Shown: positions 1 to 7,836 of the stretch, piece by piece | Numbering within the stretch: position 1 is the stretch's first letter | Layout: each line of letters opens with the position of its first letter | Source of the DNA: Robertmurraya dakarensis | Lineage (GTDB): Bacteria > Bacillota > Bacilli > Bacillales > Cytobacillaceae | Reading direction: 5' to 3' | Length of the DNA: 64,000 bases | Assembly (NCBI RefSeq): GCF_900156875.1 | Contig: NZ_LT707409.1 | Span: forward strand, 2,470,244 to 2,534,243 | Notes under the pieces: generated by a model | Databases searched by the model: none | What the model was told of the DNA's origin: nothing | The model's input: the letters and a program-made list of their open reading frames with translations, nothing else | Position numbers and translations under genes: made by a program

Positions 1-36
1 AAAAAACAAAAAACCCGCCCCTGGGAAAGGGACGAG
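1..36 (-). terminator. T-box-controlled attenuator terminator
   Basis: On the minus strand CTCGTCCC (36-29) pairs with GGGGCGGG (21-14), with a short loop and a T-rich tail at 13-1. It lies just after the T-box core, as expected for the terminator that competes with the antiterminator. Confidence 0.88.
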
Positions 37-303
37 TTATCATTTATTACAACACGTGGTTCCACCCTAATTCTCACTTTTTCAGACGAAAAAGTGACTT
101 TAGAAATTAATATAACGGTTATACCCGTCAACCATTAATAAAGATGTTATTGTATCCAAACACCTTGTTCCTGATTGAAGTTTAGAGGTGGTAAGTATTC
201 TATTCGTGTTAGGAAGGTTGCAGCCATGCCTTCCCTCTCTGAAAACCGTCATTTAGAATACCCTTGTCCTCATCAAGACTTTTACTATATTTAAGCTATT
301 ATG
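1..303 (-). promoter_or_regulatory. T-box leader of threonyl-tRNA synthetase gene thrS (gene lies off the left edge)
   Basis: Read on the minus strand this is a T-box riboswitch leader. The T-box core AGGGTGGAACCACG is at 68-55. Stem I closes with GAGG (271-268) against CCTC (88-85), and the unpaired triplet just inside, ACC at 92-90 followed by A, is a threonine codon at the usual specifier position. The variable base after TGG is A, which would pair with a U discriminator. An intrinsic terminator follows at 36-14. Known for the family: uncharged tRNA stabilises the antiterminator and allows readthrough into the synthetase gene. In B. subtilis thrS follows ytxC, so the target is inferred to be thrS, which is not in the window. 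Confidence 0.93.
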
Positions 304-309
304 TACGTT

Positions 310-338
310 ATTATAGTCGGTTAAAATTTGAAAAGCAA
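310..338 (-). promoter_or_regulatory. Sigma-A-type promoter of the thrS leader
   Basis: On the minus strand TTGCTT (338-333) and TATAAT (315-310) are separated by 17 bases. Transcription would start near 303, about 30 bases before stem I of the T-box. Confidence 0.75.
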
Positions 339-403
339 GGTATTCTACCGTATTTTTTATACTTTAAGATAATAAAACTACTTCCTATGGTGTTCAAAGT
401 TTC

Positions 404-422
404 TCCCTATTTAATATAGGGA
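404..422 (-). other. Small hairpin downstream of ytxC
   Basis: TCCCTAT and ATAGGGA form a 7 bp stem with a 5-base loop just after the ytxC stop. No T-run follows, so it may be a weak terminator or only a chance structure. Confidence 0.3.
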
Positions 423-450
423 ACCTCTCCTTATCACGAATCTCCTTTAT

Positions 451-1344
451 TCAAGGCTTGTCAATTGGCGAATTTTCTTTATCACTGTAATAAGAAAAGG
501 AACCTTTTCGTTGGTAAAAGCTTGAGATGGGAAGCTTTACCACTCTTTCTTCAAAAATATTGCAGATCGTGCGGACAAGAGGCTGCTCACAATCATCACT
601 GTATAAAAAAATCGTCGTCGGTGCGATAGATAAGAGCGGTGCAATTGTAACTGAATCAACATAAACTGGATGGTTGGAAATAAGCTTTCGATCAATCATA
701 CGTACCAGTTCCATTCTTTTAATCTCATAAAATTGCTCGTCAAAAAATGTGACCCCGTCATCTAGCAGTAAATGGAGATGGTTAATTTTAGCATCCCGGC
801 CCATCAAAAACTCCCTCAGAGTTTGAATAAACATTTGGTATTCCTGTTCCATTTTATACTCATCAATCGATATTTCCACGTACTTTTCCAATTGGTCCAT
901 AAACGGTCGCATTCGAAAACGAACAAATGATTCGAAGGAAAAGGAAAGATGATCACGAAACATTTGATCAATAGCGTCTTGAAGTTCGCGATTCATATTC
1001 AAGCCATCAATTAAGGAAGCTAGCTCTACCCGGTTTCCTTCTAGTATTGATTGCATAATATCTAGGATTTGCTGTTGTTCTTCTTCATCGTCGTAATGAA
1101 ACTGTTCTTTAAGAATAAAGCGAAACCAGTCATTGAGCTTTATTTTTATTAAGAACTGAAAAAAGGCTTCTTTAGCAGCTGTTTCAATAACAGATTGACT
1201 ATTATCAATCTTCACTTTGCCTATATATTGATCTTCGATAAGAAGAATATTATCGCTGTTTAAATGAGATGGACCTAATTGCGTTTGAATATAATACTGA
1301 AATTTTTTCGCATCATCTATACTTTGGAAAATGATTTCAAGCAA
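451..1344 (-). CDS. ytxC: YtxC family sporulation protein
   Basis: About 297 residues, recognised as YtxC from sequence character and position between dnaI and thrS. The family is annotated as a putative sporulation protein; its biochemical function is not known. No signal peptide or membrane segment is visible and the protein is rich in charged helices. The open frame extends 8 codons further upstream, but a strong ribosome binding site (AAGGGGGG) sits six bases before a TTG at 1344, giving a start of Met-Leu-Glu-Ile-Ile-Phe, so TTG is preferred. A terminator after dnaI (1452-1485) suggests it can be transcribed separately from dnaBI. Confidence 0.82.
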   Translation of the reverse strand: MLEIIFQSIDDAKKFQYYIQTQLGPSHLNSDNILLIEDQYIGKVKIDNSQSVIETAAKEAFFQFLIKIKLNDWFRFILKEQFHYDDEEEQQQILDIMQSILEGNRVELASLIDGLNMNRELQDAIDQMFRDHLSFSFESFVRFRMRPFMDQLEKYVEISIDEYKMEQEYQMFIQTLREFLMGRDAKINHLHLLLDDGVTFFDEQFYEIKRMELVRMIDRKLISNHPVYVDSVTIAPLLSIAPTTIFLYSDDCEQPLVRTICNIFEERVVKLPISSFYQRKGSFSYYSDKENSPIDKP

Positions 1345-1451
1345 CCATATCCCCCCTTGTAAAAACAATTTTCTGTTTTCATGTATATGGGGAACTTGGC
1401 CAAATTAGAAGTATTGTAACAAACTAGTAAAACTATATTTTCTTTCTATAG

Positions 1452-1485
1452 AAAAAAGGGCATCGAAACTATGTTCGACAGCCCC
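1452..1485 (-). terminator. Terminator after dnaI
   Basis: On the minus strand GGGCTGTCGAA pairs with TTCGATGCCC (one bulge) and is followed by TTTTTTC. It closes the dnaB-dnaI transcription unit. Confidence 0.8.
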
Positions 1486-1498
1486 AAATATCCATTCC

Positions 1499-2434
1499 CT
1501 ATCTTCTGCGGTTAGGTCCGTCAACCATAACCGGATCGGTCAAATATTTTATTCTTTCTAAAATCCGTCTAGCCTTCACCTTTTCTTGTTCTCCCCGTTG
1601 ACTATACGTTAAATGATGTTCGAGCTCTTCATAGTCAAAGTTAGAACTAAAGAAGGTTGGCAGGTTTTCCTGCATTCTAAATTGAAGGATTGGTCCGAGA
1701 ACCTCATCCCTTGTCCAACTAGACATCGTTTCCGCACCAATGTCATCAATCATTAATACTGGTTGTTTTTTGATCGTTTCAATTTTCTCATTTAAGGATG
1801 AATCTGCGATCGAGCTTTTCAGCTCTCTTAACAGCTCAGGGAAGTAAACAATCATGGATGAAACCTTTTTCTTTGCTAGTTCATTTGCGATTGCACCAAG
1901 CAAAAACGATTTTCCAACACCAAATTTCCCATAGAAATAAAGACCTTTTTGATTCCCGTCACGCTGATACTTTTCAACAAAGGCAGTCGCCCGGTCAACC
2001 GCTTCGAGTCTTCCCTCCATGTCTTTCGTATCAATTTCGGCGAAGGAAGCGTTAATAATATCCTTCGGCACATGCATACTTTTGATCAGCTTTTCACTTT
2101 TCTTCTTTTCATCCTCCATCACTTTACGAGGGCAGCGATCATAAACAATATCGATACTCCCTCTTCTAATAACTAATTCAGGATGGTAGCCTTTCATTAA
2201 GTTATTGCACTCTGAAAGGGAATGACAACCCGCACAATTCTTACTTTGATTGCCGTAATCATAAAGCGTCATTAAACTTCTATCAACGATTTCTTTGGAT
2301 AAATCATCACTATGTTCAATCAGAAATGCCCTGACATGAGGGTCGTGCAGAATCTCTTGTTTCATTTTTTCATATCTCGCCTGAAATTTGGAGTTATTCC
2401 CAAGCTTTTTTAATGTATCGTTGATTTTTTCCAT
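1499..2434 (-). CDS. dnaI: Primosomal protein DnaI (helicase loader)
   Basis: An AAA+ ATPase of 311 residues, the length of B. subtilis DnaI, that loads the replicative helicase DnaC at oriC and during restart. The N-terminal part carries a zinc-binding cluster (CAGCHSLSEC, about residues 67-76). The Walker A motif is GKFGVGKS (about 168-175) and Walker B is VLMIDDIGAE. The longer open frame starts at a GTG that lies inside the ribosome binding site AGGAGG; the ATG at 2434, eleven bases after that site, is the better start. It follows dnaB with a gap of a few bases, so the two loader proteins are co-expressed. Confidence 0.96.
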   Translation of the reverse strand: MEKINDTLKKLGNNSKFQARYEKMKQEILHDPHVRAFLIEHSDDLSKEIVDRSLMTLYDYGNQSKNCAGCHSLSECNNLMKGYHPELVIRRGSIDIVYDRCPRKVMEDEKKKSEKLIKSMHVPKDIINASFAEIDTKDMEGRLEAVDRATAFVEKYQRDGNQKGLYFYGKFGVGKSFLLGAIANELAKKKVSSMIVYFPELLRELKSSIADSSLNEKIETIKKQPVLMIDDIGAETMSSWTRDEVLGPILQFRMQENLPTFFSSNFDYEELEHHLTYSQRGEQEKVKARRILERIKYLTDPVMVDGPNRRR

Positions 2435-2449
2435 AATCAGGTTCACCTC

Positions 2450-3856
2450 CTATTTTTTATACTTTTTCAATCTTTCCTCAAGCTCGCGTTTTTTACCTTC
2501 ATAATCATTAGATGTATCGGTTTTTGAAGCAGACTTTTGTTCTCCTTCCTTCTCATCAAACCATTTAGGAATCGCCTCAACCCTTGTTGGCTGCTTTTTC
2601 CCAGCCTGCTTTGGACTCTTTTTATTATTCGCCCACTCTAAATATTGCCGATGCTCATTTTTGGCCAATTCCATGGCTTCTGATACCGTCTTGACCTTCT
2701 TTCTAGCCCAGTGAGAAGCAATCTTATCTACGTAGCCCTTCGTAAGCTTCATATCAGTTTTTAGCAGAACATATTGGATCAGAACATTGACTACACCCGG
2801 CATTAAATTTTGCTTAAACATTACATCTTCAATAATTTGAAGATCTGCTTTCGAGGCTTCAGCACCTCCTGATGTATCCATCAATAACTGCCTTGGTGAA
2901 GTGGTGTCTAAGTAATGAATCAGCTTTTCTTCTTTTGTCTTTGGTGCTTGTAATTCTGACTGATGCACTGGAGGCTGTATTTTATCGACAAGCAGCGGCA
3001 ATCCGTCATGATTTTCGATCTGATACCAATCCCTTGCAGCTTTCCTTAAATCCTCGATATTTATCACTTCTTCCGCAACATCCATCGCATCAATAATGAG
3101 ATTTTTCATTTGGATGGCATCAATTCCATAAAGATATGATAATTTGCTGATAGCTTCTCTCACCTTTGGCGTTATTGCTTTTTTCGGCACTAAAGATTCC
3201 GAAAGTCCTGCTAAAAGAAGATCAAAATCGAAGGTGGATGGATCAACGAACACGCCATTCGATTCATTTCTGCTAATAAAGCCAAGATTACCTTGCTCAA
3301 AGAAGTCTGTTTCCATTTCATTCGCTTGCTGATGAAGGGCCGATGGAATAGCAGAATCATACACATCCTGAAAGTTTCTAGTCACCTCTGCATAGCCCTC
3401 CAGAGAATGAAGCAGGGTATCACTAAAAAAGTTTTTTAATTTTGCATATTGATTTTTTCCTATTTTTCGGTATAAGTATACATTAAGCATTCCATCTAAA
3501 AAGAATTGGTCTGGTGTTAACGGCGGGAGAAGTTCGTATATAAACGTACGATTATCTTCCTCTTGCTTAACATATGTTTTTAATAAGCCAATCCCTTCAA
3601 GCTTGAGCCTGGCATCATAGATCTCATTTAACTTTAATCCCATAAAGCCCATCAAGCTATGATGGGAGTTAGAATCCGACCATAGCCGGTTCTCTTCTAC
3701 TTGCGCCCATAACGTCATATATAAACTATAGGATAAGGGGCCAATCAGCGGTTGATAAAGGAGGGTAAGAATCTTCCGATCATAATCGTGCAATAAGCCA
3801 TTACTGGCCACTAAGTATCGATCTATTGGCAGCATTTCCTTCCAATGAAGGGCCAT
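2450..3856 (-). CDS. dnaB: Replication initiation and membrane attachment protein DnaB
   Basis: 468 residues, close to B. subtilis DnaB (472). It works with DnaD and DnaI to load the replicative helicase and contributes to membrane association of the origin. It has the Firmicutes DnaB/DnaD layout: an N-terminal winged-helix-like region, a central DnaB_2 (DDBH2) region around residues 310-400 and a very basic, low-complexity C-terminal tail ending in Lys-rich residues. It is the first gene of the dnaB-dnaI pair; ATG start with AAAGG ten bases upstream. It is unrelated to the proteobacterial helicase of the same name. Confidence 0.96.
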   Translation of the reverse strand: MALHWKEMLPIDRYLVASNGLLHDYDRKILTLLYQPLIGPLSYSLYMTLWAQVEENRLWSDSNSHHSLMGFMGLKLNEIYDARLKLEGIGLLKTYVKQEEDNRTFIYELLPPLTPDQFFLDGMLNVYLYRKIGKNQYAKLKNFFSDTLLHSLEGYAEVTRNFQDVYDSAIPSALHQQANEMETDFFEQGNLGFISRNESNGVFVDPSTFDFDLLLAGLSESLVPKKAITPKVREAISKLSYLYGIDAIQMKNLIIDAMDVAEEVINIEDLRKAARDWYQIENHDGLPLLVDKIQPPVHQSELQAPKTKEEKLIHYLDTTSPRQLLMDTSGGAEASKADLQIIEDVMFKQNLMPGVVNVLIQYVLLKTDMKLTKGYVDKIASHWARKKVKTVSEAMELAKNEHRQYLEWANNKKSPKQAGKKQPTRVEAIPKWFDEKEGEQKSASKTDTSNDYEGKKRELEERLKKYKK

Positions 3857-3894
3857 CTTTGATCAACCTTTCTATTTATCTTCATCAAAAATAG

Positions 3895-3921
3895 AGAAAA
3901 AAGCCAAAGGATTACTTTAGC
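3895..3921 (-). terminator. Weak terminator between nrdR and dnaB
   Basis: On the minus strand GCTAAAG pairs with CTTTGGC around a short loop and is followed by six T residues. It would reduce readthrough from nrdR into dnaB. Confidence 0.6.
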
Positions 3922-3936
3922 CTTTTCTCCATGTCC

Positions 3937-4395
3937 CTATTGTTCTTTCTTAATTAATTCTTTTAACTCTTCGATAAAAACATTGATATCTTTAAACTGT
4001 CGGTAAACGGATGCAAAACGTACATACGCTACTTCGTCTATTTTTGCCAAGCGGTCCATGACCATTTCTCCAACCACTTCGCTTTTAATTTCTGAAACGC
4101 CTTGGCTTCTTAGCTCTTTTTCAACCTCGGAAGTAATATCCTCCAGCTGTTTTAAGGCAACCGGCCGTTTTTCACAAGCCTTGATTAGTCCGCGCAGGAT
4201 TTTATCACGACTGAATTCTTCACGGGTTCCTTCTTTCTTTACAACAATTAAAGGAATTTCTTCCACTTTTTCAAACGTGGTAAATCTCGATGCGCATTTC
4301 TCGCATTCTCGTCTTCGTCGAATAGACCTCCCATCATCGACAGGACGGGAATCAAGCACACGAGTATTATTGTTTTGGCATGATGGACATTTCAT
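3937..4395 (-). CDS. nrdR: Transcriptional repressor NrdR
   Basis: 152 residues. NrdR senses ATP/dATP and represses ribonucleotide reductase genes. A zinc ribbon at the N-terminus (MKCPSC, then CEKC about residues 31-34) is followed by an ATP-cone domain (about residues 49-139, with [16 protein letters not shown]). Length and domain order match the family exactly. The ATG start is preceded by GGAG. The location upstream of dnaB matches B. subtilis ytcG/nrdR and ties nucleotide supply to the replication initiation genes. Confidence 0.97.
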   Translation of the reverse strand: MKCPSCQNNNTRVLDSRPVDDGRSIRRRRECEKCASRFTTFEKVEEIPLIVVKKEGTREEFSRDKILRGLIKACEKRPVALKQLEDITSEVEKELRSQGVSEIKSEVVGEMVMDRLAKIDEVAYVRFASVYRQFKDINVFIEELKELIKKEQ

Positions 4396-4536
4396 ACGAT
4401 CAGCTCCGAATCCTATTCATGGTTTACACGAACCTCTTTCTTCTATCTTATAAAAAACAAGTTGTTAGTACAAGTAAAGACTGTCAATTTTCATCACGTT
4501 ACCCGCCTAAGTATGCAATAAAAAAATTCTAGAAAT

Positions 4537-4563
4537 TAAAAAAGAGGTGTATGAATACACCTC
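4537..4563 (-). terminator. Terminator after speD
   Basis: GAGGTGTAT (4544-4552) and ATACACCTC (4555-4563) form a 9 bp stem with a tiny loop. On the minus strand it is followed by a T-rich tract. Confidence 0.9.
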
Positions 4564-4596
4564 GGTCTGATCAGAATTGATATTAATTTGTATTTT

Positions 4597-4977
4597 TTAT
4601 AATGCTTTTGCTTGAGCATTTTTCACTTGAACAGGTCCCATTCCACGTGGAAGTTCAATATTTTCACGAGTTTGTGCACCTAATGCCTCTGCAATATAGT
4701 CTGCGGCAATGTTAGGATCCATTTCTCCGCATGTGTACACATCGATACTAGCGTAACCATGCTCAGGAAAGCTATGGATAGTTAAATGAGATTCCGAAAT
4801 AATCACAACACCACTAACACCCTGTGGCGCAAATTTGTGAAAAGCAACTTCGCGAATTTCAGCACCTGATTTTAATGCAGCATCAGCAAAGATCTGCTCA
4901 ATTTTGTCCATATCATTTAGTGTGTCAAAATCGCAACCCCATAATTCTGAAATAACGTGACGACCCATTGTTTCCAT
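4597..4977 (-). CDS. speD: S-adenosylmethionine decarboxylase proenzyme
   Basis: 126 residues, a short prokaryotic class SpeD. It decarboxylates SAM to supply the aminopropyl group for spermidine synthesis. The proenzyme cleaves itself between Glu62 and Ser63 in the motif [13 protein letters not shown]; Ser63 becomes the pyruvoyl cofactor. The ribosome binding site AAAGGGGG lies at 4994-4987. The gene has its own promoter at 5126-5154 and an unusually structured leader of about 140 nt (separate entry). In B. subtilis speD is downstream of gapB and shares its control, the same order as here. Confidence 0.97.
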   Translation of the reverse strand: METMGRHVISELWGCDFDTLNDMDKIEQIFADAALKSGAEIREVAFHKFAPQGVSGVVIISESHLTIHSFPEHGYASIDVYTCGEMDPNIAADYIAEALGAQTRENIELPRGMGPVQVKNAQAKAL

Positions 4978-5119
4978 ATTTAATTTCCCCCTTTACAAAA
5001 TTAAGACGGCTCTATGAATTTCTGAGTGTTACTGGAGTATAACTACCACGGGGGAAAGTTAGTCCAGAGAGGTCCTAACCCTTTAAGTAGTTACAGTATC
5101 CAAAATTCATGAGTTCACG
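4978..5119 (-). promoter_or_regulatory. Structured 5' leader of speD with an anti-Shine-Dalgarno segment
   Basis: Seen in the sequence (minus strand): nested helices CTC-ATGAATTT (5113-5103) with AAATTCAT-A-GAG (5021-5010), TACTG (5098-5094) with CAGTA (5034-5030), AACTAC (5092-5087) with GTAGTT (5046-5041), and GTTAG (5079-5075) with CTAAC (5062-5058). Next to the last helix, TTTCCCCC (5057-5050) is perfectly complementary to GGGGGAAA (4991-4984), which is the speD ribosome binding site. Inference: two mutually exclusive folds could switch translation. I do not match it to a named riboswitch class. Confidence 0.5.
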
Positions 5120-5125
5120 ATGATT

Positions 5126-5154
5126 AGTATACTTTGTTTATATTTCTTTTGCAA
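5126..5154 (-). promoter_or_regulatory. Sigma-A-type promoter of speD
   Basis: On the minus strand TTGCAA (5154-5149), a 17-base spacer, and TATACT (5131-5126). The start would be near 5119, leaving the structured leader of about 140 nt. Confidence 0.7.
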
Positions 5155-5204
5155 TATATCAATCAAAAAATTTTTATTTTTTTACGCCTATTTATTCAAA
5201 CACT

Positions 5205-5237
5205 AAAATAGAGTCCACTGTTAAGATGGACTCTATT
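5205..5237 (-). terminator. Terminator after gapB
   Basis: AATAGAGTCCA and TGGACTCTATT form an 11 bp stem. The following minus-strand tail is only moderately T-rich, so readthrough into speD is possible. Confidence 0.75.
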
Positions 5238-5296
5238 CTTGACCAGAAAAGAAAGTATTCGTTGGAACTCTAATTATGCTGCCAGCGAAAAATCCG

Positions 5297-6328
5297 TTAG
5301 CAGACTTTAACCTTTTTTGACTGAAGCAAAGCCTCCGCAACATGCTTTGTTAAATCAACCACTCTGCATGAATAGCCCCATTCATTATCATACCATGCTA
5401 ATACTTTGACTTTATTTGAACCGATCACCATTGTAGAAAGGCCATCAATAACAGCTGAATTAGGATTCGTATTAAAATCCACTGATACAAGCGGTTCATC
5501 AGTGATATCTAGAATTCCTTTTAATTCTCCTTGTGCTGCCGACTCAAAAGCCTCATTAATTTCATCAATTGTGACATCTCTTTCTAGGTCAACAACTAAA
5601 TCTACAAGCGAGACATTCGATGTTGGTACTCGTAATGCCATGCCGTGTAATTTCCCTGCTAATTCTGGAAGCACTAATGATAATGCCTTAGCAGCTCCTG
5701 TTGACGTAGGAATGATTGACTGTGCACATGCCCGCGCACGGCGCAGGTCTTTATGCGGGTTATCAATATTTTTTTGGTCATTTGTATATGCATGAACGGT
5801 AGTCATTAGTCCATTTTCAATACCAAACTTTTCATTTAGTACTTTGGCTACAGGCGCAAGACAATTTGTTGTACATGATGCATTCGAAATGACATCGTGT
5901 TCCTCAATATTCAATACCTCTTCATTTACACCCATCACAATCGTAACATCTTCATTTTTACCTGGTGCAGTTAAGATGACCTTTTTTGCACCAGCCTTTA
6001 AATGAAGACTTGCCTTATCACGGGAATTAAATTTCCCAGTTGCTTCAATTACAATATCGATCCCGTATTCACCCCATGGCAGTTCCTCTGGGTTACGGTT
6101 GCTTAGCAGTTTAACCTTCTTTCCATTCACGACAAGTGCATTATCTTCCGCATGCACATCACCATCAAATCTTCCATGATTTGTGTCATACTTAATTAAA
6201 TGTGCTAATGTTTCTGCCGGATAACTTGCATTGACAGCAACAATTTCTAAATTATCATCAAGAATGGCCTTTCTAAATACCATTCTACCAATTCTTCCAA
6301 ACCCATTAATCGCAATTTTAGCCTTCAT
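5297..6328 (-). CDS. gapB: Gluconeogenic glyceraldehyde-3-phosphate dehydrogenase GapB
   Basis: 343 residues, cytosolic, acting in the gluconeogenic direction. It has the Rossmann start INGFGRIGRMVFRK and the catalytic cysteine motif NASCTTNCLAP. Where the glycolytic NAD enzyme has an Asp after the second beta strand, this protein has VNASYP, consistent with NADP use and GapB rather than GapA. Position next to speD matches B. subtilis gapB. GGAAGGAG precedes the ATG. Upstream, two CcpN-type sites face each other (6348-6390), which fits repression of gluconeogenesis during glycolytic growth. Confidence 0.96.
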   Translation of the reverse strand: MKAKIAINGFGRIGRMVFRKAILDDNLEIVAVNASYPAETLAHLIKYDTNHGRFDGDVHAEDNALVVNGKKVKLLSNRNPEELPWGEYGIDIVIEATGKFNSRDKASLHLKAGAKKVILTAPGKNEDVTIVMGVNEEVLNIEEHDVISNASCTTNCLAPVAKVLNEKFGIENGLMTTVHAYTNDQKNIDNPHKDLRRARACAQSIIPTSTGAAKALSLVLPELAGKLHGMALRVPTSNVSLVDLVVDLERDVTIDEINEAFESAAQGELKGILDITDEPLVSVDFNTNPNSAVIDGLSTMVIGSNKVKVLAWYDNEWGYSCRVVDLTKHVAEALLQSKKVKVC

Positions 6329-6347
6329 TTTACGGCTCCTTCCGTAT

Positions 6348-6390
6348 AATGTTATACTTTATCCATATATTTTATGATTAGTATAACATA
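6348..6390. promoter_or_regulatory. Paired CcpN-type operators upstream of gapB
   Basis: ATGTTATACT (6349-6358) and AGTATAACAT (6380-6389) are perfect 10-base inverted arms. Read outward, TATGTTATACT (minus strand, 6390-6380) fits the CcpN motif TRTGHYATAYW fully, and AATGTTATACT (plus strand, 6348-6358) fits with one mismatch. The upstream arm overlaps a possible -10 (TATACT). CcpN is known to repress gapB in B. subtilis; its gene is not in this window. Confidence 0.65.
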
Positions 6391-6443
6391 TTAGTCCTAG
6401 TTTGGGATGAATAATTTGCGGAATTTCATTAAATATTTTCTCC

Positions 6444-6470
6444 AAAAAAAAGAAGCCAACATGGCTCCTC
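6444..6470 (-). terminator. Terminator after coaE
   Basis: On the minus strand GAGGAGCC pairs with GGCTTCTT (two G-T pairs) followed by an uninterrupted T-run. It ends the mutM-ytaF-coaE unit. Confidence 0.88.
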
Positions 6471-6472
6471 AA

Positions 6473-7069
6473 TTAAATATCCCATTCTTCTAAAATTGCA
6501 TTCAATTGCTTCCTTGTATCTTCTATGGAACCGTTATTATCAATCACTGCATCACTTAAGCTTACTTTATCTTTTAATGGCATTTGTGATAATATTCGGC
6601 TTCTTGCTTCTTCCTCTGTGAAATTATTTCTTTCCATTAAGCGCTTTAATTGAGTTTCCTCATCAACATAGACAAGCAGCGTCTTTTCTACTGTAGACTT
6701 TAATTTACTTTCAAATAATAACGGAATATCCATTATTACGATTTTTTCATCATTTTCAATCGCTCGTATTCTTTTCTCATCCATTCTAGCTCTGACCGCT
6801 GGATGAACAATGCTATTTAATTTCGTTCGTTTTTCTAAGTCATTGAATATAAGTTCCCCTAATTTTGGCCGATTTATGGATCCATCTTCATGGAGTACCT
6901 CTTGACCAAAGTAGTTTACAATCTCGTTGTAGGCAGGTTCTCCAATATCAACAGCCAACCTTGCTTCGACATCTGCATCAATCACTGTTATTCCTTTTTC
7001 TTTTAACATATTCGATACGGTACTTTTCCCACTGGCAATGCCACCTGTTAATCCTACAATTATTGTCAT
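6473..7069 (-). CDS. coaE: Dephospho-CoA kinase
   Basis: 198 residues. It catalyses the last step of coenzyme A synthesis, ATP-dependent phosphorylation of the 3'-hydroxyl of dephospho-CoA. The P-loop GLTGGIASGKSTVS is at the N-terminus and the substrate-binding DADVEAR follows at about residues 31-37; the lid region with LMERNNFTEEEAR is at about 143-155. Length is typical. It is the last gene of the polA-mutM-ytaF-coaE group, 23 bases after ytaF, and is closed by a strong terminator. Confidence 0.97.
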   Translation of the reverse strand: MTIIVGLTGGIASGKSTVSNMLKEKGITVIDADVEARLAVDIGEPAYNEIVNYFGQEVLHEDGSINRPKLGELIFNDLEKRTKLNSIVHPAVRARMDEKRIRAIENDEKIVIMDIPLLFESKLKSTVEKTLLVYVDEETQLKRLMERNNFTEEEARSRILSQMPLKDKVSLSDAVIDNNGSIEDTRKQLNAILEEWDI

Positions 7070-7092
7070 AAACTAGTTCCTCTCCTATTTAT

Positions 7093-7728
7093 TTACATTT
7101 TCCATATACCAATAAAAATAAGCAAAATTCCTGGAATGAAGGAAAACTTTTGCACAAAGCTGTTCTTAGAAAAGATCGATCCCATCTTCATTCCCCAAAA
7201 TACAAAAAGGGAACTCATGACAGCAACGGTTAAAGCTAGGGCAATTGGAGAAAATCCAAGCATCGCAGCACCAATCCCCGCCCCAAAAGCATCTAGTGAT
7301 AGGGCTAAGCCAAGCATAAAGGCTTCAATCCCTGTAATCGTTCCTGACTTATCAAAGTCCGCAGACATTGGTTTTTTCAAGATATTTATCACTATACCGA
7401 GAGATTTAATTTCAAAGTTAACAATCGTCTTTTCATGCGGTAATGAATCTTTTGACACCCCCGGTCGAAAAAATTGAAAAAGTATCCATCCGCCTAAAAT
7501 TACAAGTACGATCCCGCCAATTTTCTCCGTCATTTCTGGAGAAATAAAGGCCTCAATGATTTGTCCAATCCCCATTGCCCCCATTAACGAAAGGGCAGAG
7601 CAGCAGGCAATGACCAGGATCGACTTAAAGGGAATTTTCATTTTTCTTAGACCATATGTTAGTCCCACACTAAAACTATCAAGACTTACCGCAAAAGCAA
7701 GCAGAAGAAGTGAAATTGAAAAATCCAC
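7093..7728 (-). CDS. ytaF: Sporulation membrane protein YtaF (MntP-like fold)
   Basis: 211 residues, an integral membrane protein with about six hydrophobic segments. It resembles the MntP manganese exporter family: two related halves carry Asp inside a membrane segment (AVSLDSFSVGLTYG near the start and ALSLDAFGAGIGAAM near residue 145). In Bacillus it is annotated as a sporulation membrane protein; transport of a divalent cation is a family-based inference. The start is GTG with AAGGAG nine bases upstream. It lies between mutM and coaE, as in B. subtilis. Confidence 0.9.
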   Translation of the reverse strand: MDFSISLLLLAFAVSLDSFSVGLTYGLRKMKIPFKSILVIACCSALSLMGAMGIGQIIEAFISPEMTEKIGGIVLVILGGWILFQFFRPGVSKDSLPHEKTIVNFEIKSLGIVINILKKPMSADFDKSGTITGIEAFMLGLALSLDAFGAGIGAAMLGFSPIALALTVAVMSSLFVFWGMKMGSIFSKNSFVQKFSFIPGILLIFIGIWKM

Positions 7729-7836
7729 TGGAGTAATCTCCTTCCCATCAAAAAGCTATGATAGTATATGGATGAAACTACTCCAATGTTAATGATCTTT
7801 TACAGACTTTCTTACATATCAACAAATTATTGACAT

